Position numbers and translations under genes: made by a program
DNA from: Sneathiella sp. HT1-7
GTDB lineage: Bacteria > Pseudomonadota > Alphaproteobacteria > Sneathiellales > Sneathiellaceae
Assembly (NCBI RefSeq): GCF_020731145.1
Contig: NZ_JAJFZN010000003.1
Location: 682,001 to 746,000, forward strand
Length of the DNA: 64,000 bases
Direction: 5' to 3'
Part shown: one piece after another, positions 19,105 to 28,300 of the stretch
Position numbering within the stretch: position 1 is the stretch's first letter
How the letters are laid out: each line of letters begins with the position of its first letter
Notes under the pieces: model-generated
Seen by the model: only the letters and a program-made list of their open reading frames with translations
The model's database searches: none
What the model was told of the DNA's origin: nothing

Positions 19105-20286
19105 ATGCCAACAGACGCAAGCGCCCTGAATGGGAACTGGAACTATCCGACAGCTATGCGCTTCGGTGTGGGCCGACTACAGGAGTTGGGTGAGACCTGC
19201 AAGGAAGTGGGCATGAAAAACCCACTTCTGGTGACTGATCCGGGCCTTGCAGCATTACCTATGATCGCCGAGGCGATGGAGAGTTGCAAAAAGGCTGGCG
19301 TTGGCTGCGGTCTTTTTAGTGATATCAAGGCAAATCCGGTGGGCAAAAATGTTGATGACGGCGTTGCGGTCTATAAAGCCGGCGGCCATGATGGCGTAAT
19401 AGCCTTTGGCGGTGGCTCCGGTATTGATGCGGCCAAGGCGGTCGCGGTGATGGCGCAGCAGACGGAGACTGTGTTCGGCTATCTCGACGGCGGCCACGAT
19501 TGGGAAGATATTCCGGCAACCGAAATACCACCGATTATTGCTATCCCGACAACCTCCGGCACCGGGTCCGAAGTCGGTCGCGCGTCTATTATTACAGATG
19601 AAGAAAACCATGTGAAGCGGATCGTCTTCAATCCGAAGATGATGCCGTCGGTTGTCATTGGCGACCCGGCTTTGACTGTCGGATTACCGCAGATGATTAC
19701 CGCTGCGACGGGGATGGATGCCCTGTCGCATAATCTGGAAGCTTTTTGCTCTCCGCATTTTCATCCGATGGCAGAAGGCATAGCCATTGAGGGAATTCGC
19801 CTGGTGAAGGAGTATCTACCTACTGCGACGTTTGAAGGCAGTAACCTCGTCGCCCGTAGCCAGATGATGATGGCGTCGTCTATGGGGGCGACAGCGTTTC
19901 AGCGCGGCCTCGGTGGAATGCATGCACTCGCACATCCGTTGGGCGCGCTATATGATGCGCATCACGGCATGCTGAACGCGATCCTGATGCCCTATGTGTT
20001 GATCCGCAACCGGGACGTCATTGCAGATAGATTGGCGCGGCTTTCCGCATATCTCGGATTGGCCAACCCGTCTTATGATTCATTTCTGACCTGGGTGCTG
20101 GCAATACGGGAGGAACTGGATATCCCGAACGATCTTTCCGCGCTCAGTATCGACACTAAACAATCTGATCTTGTTGGACGCATGGCGGTAGAGGACCCAT
20201 CCTCGGGAGGCAACCCTATTTCTCTTTCCCCTGATGAGTATAGTCGCCTGTTTGAGAAGGCTGTGACTGGCGATTTATCGGCCTAG
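19105..20286 (+). CDS. Iron-containing (group III) alcohol dehydrogenase
   Basis: A 393-residue enzyme. The NAD site is GGGSGIDAAKAVAV, with TTSGTGSEVGR after it. Iron ligands are expected in TGMDALSHNLEAF (Asp and His) and in the histidines of GGMHALAHPLGALYDAHHG. It interconverts an alcohol and an aldehyde, presumably feeding the aldehyde dehydrogenase just upstream. The region after its stop shows no clear terminator. Confidence 0.93.
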   Translation: MPTDASALNGNWNYPTAMRFGVGRLQELGETCKEVGMKNPLLVTDPGLAALPMIAEAMESCKKAGVGCGLFSDIKANPVGKNVDDGVAVYKAGGHDGVIAFGGGSGIDAAKAVAVMAQQTETVFGYLDGGHDWEDIPATEIPPIIAIPTTSGTGSEVGRASIITDEENHVKRIVFNPKMMPSVVIGDPALTVGLPQMITAATGMDALSHNLEAFCSPHFHPMAEGIAIEGIRLVKEYLPTATFEGSNLVARSQMMMASSMGATAFQRGLGGMHALAHPLGALYDAHHGMLNAILMPYVLIRNRDVIADRLARLSAYLGLANPSYDSFLTWVLAIREELDIPNDLSALSIDTKQSDLVGRMAVEDPSSGGNPISLSPDEYSRLFEKAVTGDLSA

Positions 20287-20385
20287 TTGCCAGAAATAGA
20301 AAAGTTATGTGGAGATTTTGCAGGAAAATGTTGATTTTCTTGGGAGTTTGCGCGCAACCTAGGCTGTCGTACGATATAACAATAA

Positions 20386-20406
20386 ATCCGGTTTAAATGA
20401 CCGGAT
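20386..20406. repeat. Inverted repeat upstream of the phosphate cotransporter gene
   Basis: Perfect 7-base arms ATCCGGT and ACCGGAT around a 7-base AT-rich spacer, ending 15 bases before the start codon. It lies between the presumed promoter and the ribosome binding site, so it could be an operator or a leader hairpin. No T run follows, which speaks against a terminator. Confidence 0.4.
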
Positions 20407-20421
20407 AATAGGGCAGAGGTT

Positions 20422-22047
20422 TTGGACGGAACTGTAGTTCTCATCAATCTATTGGGCGGAGTCGCCCTTCTCTTGTGGGGCCTGCGCATGGTCAGCACGG
20501 GAGTCATGCGCGCCTTTGGGCGTGAACTCGGCCTGTTCCTTAAATTCTGTCTCAAAAACCGTATCCGGGCTTTCTTTGGTGGCTTGACCGTAACAATGAT
20601 GTTGCAAAGCAGCACCGCGACGGCCCTTTTAACAGCGTCCTTCGCAGGCCGCGGTTTGCTTCCCGCGACTGCTGCTATTGCCATTATTCTTGGTGCGGAT
20701 GTGGGGACGACCCTCGTTGCCCAGTTGCTCAGCCTCGATCTCTCTTTCCTTGCGCCGGTATTTTTGTTTGCCGGGTTTGTCCGGCATGCCACGGCGAATG
20801 CGACGCGTGCCAAAAATCTCGGACGGATCATGTTGGGCCTTGGGATTATGCTCACAGCCCTGAAATTGCTGTCCCTTGCATCGGAACCGATCCGCGATTC
20901 TTCCGTCTCGCAGTTCGTTCTGAGTTCTCTGTCGGGTGAGCCGGTGCTGGTCGTGCTGATTGCGGCGATTATCACCCTGATCGCCCATTCCTCTCTGGCG
21001 ACGGTTCTTTTCGCGCTGTCATTATCACTGAGCGGTCATTTCCCGATAGATGTTGCCTATGCCATTGTCCTCGGGGCAAACCTTGGCGGGGCCGTGCCGC
21101 CGATTATGGCGACGCTAAAGGCAGAGAGGGCGGCGCGACGGGCTCCGCTTGCCAACCTTATCTGCCGATTGGTCATTGTTATTGCGATTATTCCGTTTAT
21201 TGGATTGATCGAACCACAACTTGCCGCGTTCGAGGCTGACGCCGGACGTCAAATCGTCAATTTCCACACCCTGATTAACCTAACATGCGCCCTGCTTTTC
21301 TTACCATTTGTCGGACCGCTTGGCCGCTTGACAGAGCGATTGCTTCCCGACGAGGTCGAGGAGGATACCAACACGCCTCAGCCGCAATATCTCGACAAGG
21401 CCGCACTTGAAAGCCCGCAGCTTGCTATGGCAAATGCTGTGAGAGAGACATTGCGCATGGGGGACGTGCTGGAAAAAATGTGCCGCTCACTTCGCCAGAC
21501 TTTTGGCGGAAAAGAGGCGCATTTACTCAGACAAATCCGTGACGATAACAATGTGATCAAGGAATTTGACGGCGCGATCAAGGCGTATCTCACTCAGCTG
21601 GGCCGGGAATCGCTCGATGAGCAGGATGAAAAACGTTGCACCGAGATTTTGAATTTTACGACAGCCATTGACCATATTAGCAATATTGTGGTGATGAATA
21701 TGCTCGAGCTGGTGGAGACGGTCCATAAAAACCAGACCGCCCTCTCAGATGAGGATTTGCGCGATGAGGTGCGTCTGCTGGATATGGTATTGGGTAACCT
21801 CCGCATGTCTTTCAGCGTGCTAATGACGGAAAATGCGGTTACCGCGAATAACCTGATTCAGCATAAACAGACTTTTCGGATGGCGGAGCGGCGGGCGGTG
21901 GATGAACATCTTCGTCGCCTTCGAAACGATCAAATGCTCGATCAGGAAGCCAGTGCCATTCACCTGAGTCTGCTCGGTGATATGCGGCGTATCAACTCGC
22001 TTCTGTCGTCAATCGCCTACCTGGTCGTGGGGCAGAAAGAACAATAG
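20422..22047 (+). CDS. Na+/phosphate cotransporter-like membrane protein with PhoU-like C-terminus
   Basis: A 541-residue protein. The first ~310 residues are hydrophobic, with the paired motifs LQSSTATALL and AHSSLATVLF that mark the inverted-repeat NptA/PNaS family. The last ~200 residues are helical, charged and PhoU-like. It is predicted to sit in the inner membrane and move phosphate, or an unknown anion, with sodium. The start is TTG at 20422 after CAGAGG; the hydrophobic stretch begins at once, so no later start fits. It is convergent with the glycerophosphodiesterase gene. Confidence 0.85.
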   Translation: MDGTVVLINLLGGVALLLWGLRMVSTGVMRAFGRELGLFLKFCLKNRIRAFFGGLTVTMMLQSSTATALLTASFAGRGLLPATAAIAIILGADVGTTLVAQLLSLDLSFLAPVFLFAGFVRHATANATRAKNLGRIMLGLGIMLTALKLLSLASEPIRDSSVSQFVLSSLSGEPVLVVLIAAIITLIAHSSLATVLFALSLSLSGHFPIDVAYAIVLGANLGGAVPPIMATLKAERAARRAPLANLICRLVIVIAIIPFIGLIEPQLAAFEADAGRQIVNFHTLINLTCALLFLPFVGPLGRLTERLLPDEVEEDTNTPQPQYLDKAALESPQLAMANAVRETLRMGDVLEKMCRSLRQTFGGKEAHLLRQIRDDNNVIKEFDGAIKAYLTQLGRESLDEQDEKRCTEILNFTTAIDHISNIVVMNMLELVETVHKNQTALSDEDLRDEVRLLDMVLGNLRMSFSVLMTENAVTANNLIQHKQTFRMAERRAVDEHLRRLRNDQMLDQEASAIHLSLLGDMRRINSLLSSIAYLVVGQKEQ

Positions 22048-22053
22048 TCCGGT

Positions 22054-22809
22054 TTAGCTTTTCAACAGGCCAAGCATCCGGTCAGGAAAGTCTGTGATTA
22101 CTGCATCGGCGCCCCAGCCGAGAAACTTTTTCGCCTCCTCTGGATCGTTAACCGTATAGACAAGCACACGATATCCGGCGCTCCTGATGGCATTGATGTG
22201 ATCCTCCGTCACATAATGCCGTTCACAATGAAGGGAGGCGCAGTCATACTCTTTCATTCGCTTTTCCCAATCCGGAGGAATAGCGGAGGTGAGATAACCA
22301 AGCGGAACTTCTGGGAGGTGCTTTCGCACCTCGATCAGGCATTCCACGGCGAAAGAAGAGATCAGAAGCGGTAGGTCCTCCGGCCAGTAATCAAGTAGTT
22401 CTTTAGCGACCTGTACCGCTGTTGGGATTTGCCAGCCAACTGTGGGTTTGATCTCTAGATTGAGGCCAAGGCCGAGTTCCTGCAATATGTCTGTTGCCTC
22501 TCTCAAGGTCGGGATGTGTTCTCCTGTGAACTCCGGTGAGAACCAGCTACCCGCATCGAGGGCGCGGACCTCTTCCAGAGATTTAAGCAAGATTGGCCCG
22601 CTGCCGTTTGTACAGCGGCGGACGTCGGCATCATGCTGGATAATGGCCGAGTTGTCCTGCGTGAGCGTTACATCAATTTCAACGAAGGAAGTACTGAGCT
22701 CTGCTGCTTTCCGAAGAGAGGCTAGTGTATTTTCGGGCGCGTGCCCACTGGCTCCACGGTGGCCGACGACTTTTGGCATCTTTTGAAACAGTTTTTCTGC
22801 GCTTATCAT
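22054..22809 (-). CDS. Glycerophosphodiester phosphodiesterase
   Basis: A 251-residue GDPD-fold enzyme. It shows GHRGASGHAPENTLAS and EIDVTLTQDN with QHDADVRR, carrying the catalytic histidines and metal-binding Glu/Asp. It releases glycerol-3-phosphate from deacylated phospholipids. There is no signal peptide, so it is probably cytoplasmic (UgpQ-like). The ATG at 22809 has AAAGGA upstream and starts two bases after the ung stop; the longer form from 22851 would run into ung. The adjacent phosphate transporter suggests a link to phosphorus supply. Confidence 0.92.
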   Translation of the reverse strand: MISAEKLFQKMPKVVGHRGASGHAPENTLASLRKAAELSTSFVEIDVTLTQDNSAIIQHDADVRRCTNGSGPILLKSLEEVRALDAGSWFSPEFTGEHIPTLREATDILQELGLGLNLEIKPTVGWQIPTAVQVAKELLDYWPEDLPLLISSFAVECLIEVRKHLPEVPLGYLTSAIPPDWEKRMKEYDCASLHCERHYVTEDHINAIRSAGYRVLVYTVNDPEEAKKFLGWGADAVITDFPDRMLGLLKS

Positions 22810-22811
22810 CT

Positions 22812-23492
22812 CTATTCCTTTAACGACCAGTCGATTGGCGTCTGACCGCACTGGCGAAGATACTCATTGGCCTTTGAAAAATGTCCGTTACCGATAAAGC
22901 CCCTATGCGCCGACAGCGGGGATGGGTGTGAGCTCTGTAGAACCAAATGTCTCTGCCGGTCAATAAAGCTGCCCTTTTTCTGAGCATAACTGCCCCAAAG
23001 AAGAAAGACGAGATGTTCGCGTTTCTCATTGAGGGCGGCAATGGCGGCATCGGTGAATTGTTCCCAACCCTTGCCCTGATGTGCGCCGGCCTTCGCCTGC
23101 TCCACGGTGAGGACGGCATTCAAGAGCAATACTCCCTGATCGGCCCAATGCTCCAGATTGCCTTGCGTCGGAGAGGGAAGGCCAAGGTCCCGGTTCAATT
23201 CCTTATAGATATTGCGAAGAGACGGCGGGATCTGCACACCGGATGGAACGGAGAAGCTGAGGCCATGTGCCTGACCGGGGCCGTGGTAGGGATCCTGCCC
23301 CAATATTACAAGTTTTACCTGATCGAAGGGCGTGTGGTTGAAGGCTGCAAATATACTGTCGCCTGGTGGAAAAATAACTTTTCCGGCTGCCTTTTCCGCC
23401 ACCAGAAATTCCCGCAAATTCCGCATGTAGGGTTTGTTGAATTCTGGGCCTAACTGCTCGAGCCAGCTTTTTTCCAGCTTTATGTCGCTCAA
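22812..23492 (-). CDS. ung: Uracil-DNA glycosylase
   Basis: A 226-residue family 1 UDG that removes uracil from DNA. The water-activating Asp67 lies in [13 protein letters not shown], and the C-terminal [11 protein letters not shown] motif carries the catalytic His. Length is normal. It is followed directly by the glycerophosphodiesterase gene on the same strand. Confidence 0.97.
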   Translation of the reverse strand: MSDIKLEKSWLEQLGPEFNKPYMRNLREFLVAEKAAGKVIFPPGDSIFAAFNHTPFDQVKLVILGQDPYHGPGQAHGLSFSVPSGVQIPPSLRNIYKELNRDLGLPSPTQGNLEHWADQGVLLLNAVLTVEQAKAGAHQGKGWEQFTDAAIAALNEKREHLVFLLWGSYAQKKGSFIDRQRHLVLQSSHPSPLSAHRGFIGNGHFSKANEYLRQCGQTPIDWSLKE

Positions 23493-23617
23493 ACCCGCCC
23501 CTCTATTTGTTGTGAAAGATCCGGAACCGGATCTCTGATTACAATTCTCATTGTTTTATTATGAATCCGGATTATTGCAAAATAATTATGGCTGAATTTT
23601 CCCTCTTTCTCCATGAT

Positions 23618-24592
23618 CTAGCGCGATTTTCTGCCTTTGCCTTGGGTTAGTTTTTCGAGGGGCGTAGCGAGAAGTCCCTTAGGTAGAAGGACGACGCTGA
23701 TCATAAAGGCGATCCCCAGAATCAGGATCCAGTAATCTCCGAAGATTTCCGAAAGCCAGCTTTCTGCTGTGCGGGTAAGGATCGCGCCGAGAAACGCTGC
23801 GAGCAGCATCTCCTTGCCTCCGATCGCGACCCAGATCAACGCCTCCGTCGAGAGGGTGAAACCGATCAGGGTGGGGGAGGCAAACCCGTCCAAGGTGACG
23901 AAGATGGCCCCTGCAAGTCCGGCAATCGCGGCACTCAGCGCGAAGACAGAGAGCCGGATTATGAGCACATTATAGCCAAGCGACGCCAGCCGATCTGGAT
24001 GTGTGCGGTTTGCCGTCAGTTTCAGGCCATAGGTGGAGTTCAACAGCCAGCTAACAAGAAGATAGACGAGGGCAACAACAGCAAGAACGGCGTAGAATGT
24101 TGGCATTCGATCCCAAAGTTCAAAACTGGCGCCGAAAAACGTGAGCTTGATCGGCGGGACATTGAGCAGGCCGTTGTAGCCGCCCAGCGCGTACCAGTTA
24201 TTCATCAACCGTTCCAGCACCAGCGCCATGGCGAGGGTGATAATGGCGAGATAGGCCCCGCTGATCCCTCGGCCCGCAAATAAAAAATAACCGAGAGCGA
24301 GGGCGAAGAGGGCAGAGCCCGCCATGGCTGCAATCAGGCCAAGATAGCTGCTGGTCAGTTCCGGCAAAATCATCCCTTTGGTCAGTACCGCCATGATATA
24401 ACCACCGATACCGAAGAACATCGCCTGTCCAAAACAGAGAATACCCCCATAACCCCATACCAGGGAAAGCGACATGGCGAGCAGACCATAGACGAGATAC
24501 GTGGTGAGCTGTCCCGTCCAATAGCCGCCGATGAGGATTGGCGCGGCGGCGAGGGCGGCGAAAACCAGAAGGGCAAGAAGGTTACTTCGCAC
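23618..24592 (-). CDS. Branched-chain amino acid/urea-type ABC transporter permease (LivM-like)
   Basis: A 324-residue inner-membrane permease with about nine hydrophobic segments and the LivM loop ANRTHPDRLASLGYNVLIIRLSVFALSAAIAGLAGA. Together with the LivH-like partner it forms the channel of a HAAT-family importer. Its start overlaps the livH-like gene end by 11 bases. It is the last of four minus-strand transporter genes. The substrate is not decided by the permeases. Confidence 0.92.
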   Translation of the reverse strand: MRSNLLALLVFAALAAAPILIGGYWTGQLTTYLVYGLLAMSLSLVWGYGGILCFGQAMFFGIGGYIMAVLTKGMILPELTSSYLGLIAAMAGSALFALALGYFLFAGRGISGAYLAIITLAMALVLERLMNNWYALGGYNGLLNVPPIKLTFFGASFELWDRMPTFYAVLAVVALVYLLVSWLLNSTYGLKLTANRTHPDRLASLGYNVLIIRLSVFALSAAIAGLAGAIFVTLDGFASPTLIGFTLSTEALIWVAIGGKEMLLAAFLGAILTRTAESWLSEIFGDYWILILGIAFMISVVLLPKGLLATPLEKLTQGKGRKSR

Positions 24593-25442
24593 GGCGCCCT
24601 CCCATTAGACCTTCGGGCTTGAGCCGGATGATGAGGATGGCGATGATATAGACCGTAATCATTGCGGCGACCGGTGAAATCCAGATAGCAAGAAGATTAT
24701 TGACCCCGCCGATAACGGTCCCTCCAACCAACACCCCGGCGAGTGGACCTGCGCCACCGACAAGGATAGAGAGAAAACCCGGTACCAGATAACCCAAGCC
24801 CATTTGGGGATCGACACTGATGATGGGGGCAACAAGCGCGCCGGCAAGCCCCGCGAGCGCGGTACCGATCACAAAGCTCCAGCGGTACATTCGGCGCGTA
24901 TCGATACCGAGTGTCGCAGCGGTATCCGGCCGCGCAATCACGGCGCGGGCCATCAGGCCGAAATTTGTGCGGGTAAATAGCCAGAACGTACCGCCGATAA
25001 GAAGGACGGATGTTGCCATCAGGATCAGGCGATAAAGCGGATAGCTGAACGTACCGAGTTCAAGACTGCCATCAATAGGCAGAGGGACACTGTGTGATTC
25101 CGGTCCAAAAGTGAGGACGACAAGCTGTTTGAGCGCGATGGACAGGCCCCAGGTCGCTAAAATAGTGTCCAAGGGCCTGAGATAGATATGGCGTATCAAA
25201 GCAGTCTCGATCAGAAGGCCGAGGAATCCAACAACTATGGGTGCGAGAATGACTCCGGCGAGAAAGGGGAGCCCTACACTTTGGGCCGCCACCATCACAT
25301 AGGCGCCGATCATAAACAGCTCCCCATGGGCCATATTGATCACACCCATCATACCAAACACGATCATTAACCCAAGCGCGACAAGCACCAGAATTAGGAT
25401 ATAGGAACTGACGTCGAGGATTATGGGAATAAATTCACTCAT
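24582..25442 (-). CDS. Branched-chain amino acid/urea-type ABC transporter permease (LivH-like)
   Basis: A 286-residue inner-membrane permease. MMGVINMAHGELFMIGAY is the LivH signature, and ARPDTAATLGIDTRRMYRWSFVIGTALAGLAGAL is the coupling region. It lies between the LivF-like ATPase and the LivM-like permease with short gaps, so one operon is clear. Confidence 0.93.
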   Translation of the reverse strand: MSEFIPIILDVSSYILILVLVALGLMIVFGMMGVINMAHGELFMIGAYVMVAAQSVGLPFLAGVILAPIVVGFLGLLIETALIRHIYLRPLDTILATWGLSIALKQLVVLTFGPESHSVPLPIDGSLELGTFSYPLYRLILMATSVLLIGGTFWLFTRTNFGLMARAVIARPDTAATLGIDTRRMYRWSFVIGTALAGLAGALVAPIISVDPQMGLGYLVPGFLSILVGGAGPLAGVLVGGTVIGGVNNLLAIWISPVAAMITVYIIAILIIRLKPEGLMGGRRAK

Positions 25443-25453
25443 AAAGTAAAATC

Positions 25454-26155
25454 CTAAACCGACAGATAACGATGCAACAGGCTGTCATCATCGCGCATTG
25501 CGTTAATATCACAGCGCTCCTGTATTGCGCCGTTTTCCATGAACAGCACCTCATCGGCGAGGGTGCGCACCATATCGACATTCTGTTCCACGATCAGAAT
25601 ACTGAGGCCTGTCTCATGCGCGATGCGTTTCAGCTGAACGCCGATTTCATGGACAATGCTGGGCTGTATCCCTTCCGTCGGTTCATCGAGGAGCAACATC
25701 TTCGGCCCGCCAATTAGAGATCGGGCAATGGCGAGGATTTGCTGTTGCCCGCCCGAGAATGTTCCCGCGCGTTGCTCAGCCCGTTCTTTCAGGATCGGAA
25801 ACCAGTCATATATCTGTTGAAGCGTCAGAACATTCCCGCCTTCATGGCCGAGAAGGCTAAGGCGCAGATTTTCCGTAACGGTGAAATCGGCGAAAATTTC
25901 GCGGCCTTGCGGCACATAACCCATACCGTTCCGGGAAATCTGATGGGTGGGTTGCTTTTCTATGGCCGTGCCATCAAACATGATGCGGCCCGATTTTGCC
26001 CGGATTAGTCCCATGATGGTTTTCACGAGCGTTGTTTTTCCCATGCCGTTGCGGCCCATCAGGGCGGTCACCTTGCCGGTGTCAATCTGGCAGGAAAAAT
26101 CACGAAGCACCATCGCGTCGCCATAACCTGAAGAAAGGTTGTGTATCTCAAGCAT
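25454..26155 (-). CDS. ABC transporter ATP-binding protein (LivF-like)
   Basis: A 233-residue ATPase with Walker A GRNGMGKTT, signature SGGQQQ and Walker B LLLDEPTEG. The ATG at 26155 overlaps the last codons of the LivG-like gene by 8 bases and gives the usual MLEIHNL start; an ATG at 26179 would add eight residues. It powers the importer encoded downstream. Confidence 0.93.
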   Translation of the reverse strand: MLEIHNLSSGYGDAMVLRDFSCQIDTGKVTALMGRNGMGKTTLVKTIMGLIRAKSGRIMFDGTAIEKQPTHQISRNGMGYVPQGREIFADFTVTENLRLSLLGHEGGNVLTLQQIYDWFPILKERAEQRAGTFSGGQQQILAIARSLIGGPKMLLLDEPTEGIQPSIVHEIGVQLKRIAHETGLSILIVEQNVDMVRTLADEVLFMENGAIQERCDINAMRDDDSLLHRYLSV

Positions 26156-26867
26156 CGGGCATCGCCTCCGACTGGCCAAAATAGAGGGCCTTCACCTCCG
26201 AGTCATTGCGAATAACTTTGAAATTCCCTGATTTCAGAATTTGTCCCTTCGACATGACATGAAGCGGGCAGGCGAGATGCTCAATAAAGCCCATGTCATG
26301 CTCAATCACCAATACCGTCATGGACCGTTCCCGGTTGATGCGGGTGATCAGTTCCGCAGTCGCATGGGTTTCTGCTGCTGTCATGCCGGCGGTCGGCTCA
26401 TCGAGCAAAATGAGGGACGGGGCCTGGGCCAGCAACAATCCAATTTCAAGCCATTGTTTCTGACCATGGGCGAGTTCTCCCGCTAGCATATGAGCCTCAT
26501 TGCTCAGATTTATCTGCTCAAGAATGTTATCAATGGCCGCTCTCTGTTCGTTCTTTCTGGCGGCAATAATCAAGTTTTCCCGAAGCGACAATTCTTCAAA
26601 TATGGCGGGGACTTGAAACTTACGGCCGATGCCAAGGCGGGCAATTTTATGCGGTGGCCAGCCTGTGATATTCTGACCCTTGAATTGGATTTTGCCGGCA
26701 TCGGGCCTCATTAATCCGGTGATCAGGTTGAATAGCGTGGATTTCCCGCAGCCGTTCGGCCCGACGAGGGCATTCAGGCTCCCTTCCGCTAAAGTAAGCG
26801 TAAAATCATCGACGGCACGAAGTCCGCCAAAACACTTGCTTAGTGATTTCAATTCAAGGATAGACAT
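26148..26867 (-). CDS. ABC transporter ATP-binding protein (LivG-like)
   Basis: A 239-residue ATPase with Walker A GPNGCGKST and Walker B LILLDEPTAGM. The signature loop reads LAHGQKQWLEIG, a Q-rich form seen in urea/amide-type importers. It is the first gene of the minus-strand transporter operon and divergent from the binding-protein gene. Confidence 0.93.
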   Translation of the reverse strand: MSILELKSLSKCFGGLRAVDDFTLTLAEGSLNALVGPNGCGKSTLFNLITGLMRPDAGKIQFKGQNITGWPPHKIARLGIGRKFQVPAIFEELSLRENLIIAARKNEQRAAIDNILEQINLSNEAHMLAGELAHGQKQWLEIGLLLAQAPSLILLDEPTAGMTAAETHATAELITRINRERSMTVLVIEHDMGFIEHLACPLHVMSKGQILKSGNFKVIRNDSEVKALYFGQSEAMPDA

Positions 26868-27116
26868 GCATGTTTCGCCGATTCAGGTTATTTCATATGC
26901 ATACTTACAAATAAGGAACGTGCACATACAAAGTTTAATATGTGTACGTTTGAATTTTTTGCTTTTTATTCTCAAAACCGGGCAAAATGCCGATATTTAT
27001 CGGTAATTATTTGATTCTTTTACGGTAACTGGCATAACCATGCACAATTCAATTTAACAAACAACTGTTTTGTTAAGCCGGAACCCCGGTATTTTAACGA
27101 TTACGAGGATAAAGCG
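26868..27116. promoter_or_regulatory. Divergent promoter region of the ABC importer with two inverted repeats
   Basis: A 249-base AT-rich gap between livG-like (minus) and the binding protein (plus). A long inverted repeat, ACGTGCACATA (26918-26928) and TATGTGTACGT (26939-26949), has one mismatch in 11 bases and a 10-base spacer, typical of a dimeric regulator site. A second, CCGAT-ATTT-ATCGG, lies at 26990-27003. The binding protein start follows ACGAGGATAAAGCG. Confidence 0.5.
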
Positions 27117-28286
27117 ATGATCGAGATTTCCAGAAGAAAATTCATGGGCGCGATGGGCGCGACAGCAATGGCTTCCACGATCGGCATGCCCGCCATTGCC
27201 GCCGGGAAGTCCATTAAAATAGGCGCGGTGCAGCCTTTCTCCGGCGGTCTGGAACTCTTCGGTAATCAGGCGAAAATGGGTCTCGATCTGGCGGTTGCGG
27301 AAATCAACGCGGGCGGTGGTATTATGGGCCATCAGGTTGAAATGCTCTATGAAGATGGCAAGACGGACCCCAAAACCTCGGTTGAGAAAGCGAGAAAGCT
27401 GATCGAACGGGATGAGGTCATGGCCATCTCGGGTCCGATCACATCGGCCGGTCGTGATGCGATGGCGGCGACGATGGAACGGGGCCGGACACCGCTTCTT
27501 TATGCGACCAACTATGAAGGTGGTATCTGCAATCGCTATCTTTTTTCCTTTAACACCGTGCCGAACCAGGATACGGCACCGCTCATCCCGTATCTGAAAG
27601 AAGAGGGACTTGGGGACAGCTATTATATGTTCGGCGCAGACTATGTCTGGCCACGGAACATGTTCAAAACGGCAAAAGGAATTATCGGCGATATTGGCGG
27701 GACAACCGTCGGCGAAGAATATACCCCCTTTGGCGTCAAGGATTTTTCTTCCATCATTCGCAAGATTGCGGATTCGGGTGCGAAAATCCTCCTCTTCGCG
27801 CTGCCGGGTGCCGATGGCATCACCTTCATTAAGCAGGCGGAGGAATTCGGCCTTACCAAGAAAATGACGATTGCCTTTCTTGGCTTCGCGGAAACCTATC
27901 TCGGCGCCTTCGGTGAGGGCAAGGGCGAGGGGATGTATGCGGGCGTTCCGTTCGTAGCCCGCTCACCAGAGCCGGGCGTGCAGGACTTTGTCGCCAAAAT
28001 TCGCAAAGCAAACGGAGATGATGCCGTTGTCTCCTTCTATGTGATGACGCATTATAATTCCCTGATTGCGCTGAAAGGCGGGTTGGAGAAGGCCGGCAAG
28101 ATCGACAAGGAAGCCATGATTGATGGCATGGCAGGGTTGTCATTTGAAATCCCGACGGGTCCTGCGCGGATTACCGAGAACGATCATCATGTCGCGATGA
28201 ATATGTATATCGCCCGGACGAGCAACGGCACCTTGAATATCGCGAAAAAACTTGGTGTGATCGAGCCCGCCCCACAGTGCGGATAA
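27117..28286 (+). CDS. ABC transporter substrate-binding protein, Tat-exported (amide/urea/branched-chain amino acid type)
   Basis: A 389-residue periplasmic binding protein of the Leu/Ile/Val-AmiC-UrtA family. The N-terminus has a twin-arginine motif SRRKFM and an AIAA cleavage region, so it should leave by the Tat system. The body begins IKIGAVQPFSGGLELFGNQAKMGLDLAVAEINAGGGIMG, typical of type I periplasmic folds. It belongs functionally to the four divergent minus-strand genes and is followed 14 bases later by a cysteine hydrolase. The ligand is unknown; the neighbours suggest an amide or carbamoyl compound. Confidence 0.9.
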   Translation: MIEISRRKFMGAMGATAMASTIGMPAIAAGKSIKIGAVQPFSGGLELFGNQAKMGLDLAVAEINAGGGIMGHQVEMLYEDGKTDPKTSVEKARKLIERDEVMAISGPITSAGRDAMAATMERGRTPLLYATNYEGGICNRYLFSFNTVPNQDTAPLIPYLKEEGLGDSYYMFGADYVWPRNMFKTAKGIIGDIGGTTVGEEYTPFGVKDFSSIIRKIADSGAKILLFALPGADGITFIKQAEEFGLTKKMTIAFLGFAETYLGAFGEGKGEGMYAGVPFVARSPEPGVQDFVAKIRKANGDDAVVSFYVMTHYNSLIALKGGLEKAGKIDKEAMIDGMAGLSFEIPTGPARITENDHHVAMNMYIARTSNGTLNIAKKLGVIEPAPQCG

Positions 28287-28300
28287 GGTAAGGAGAGACC

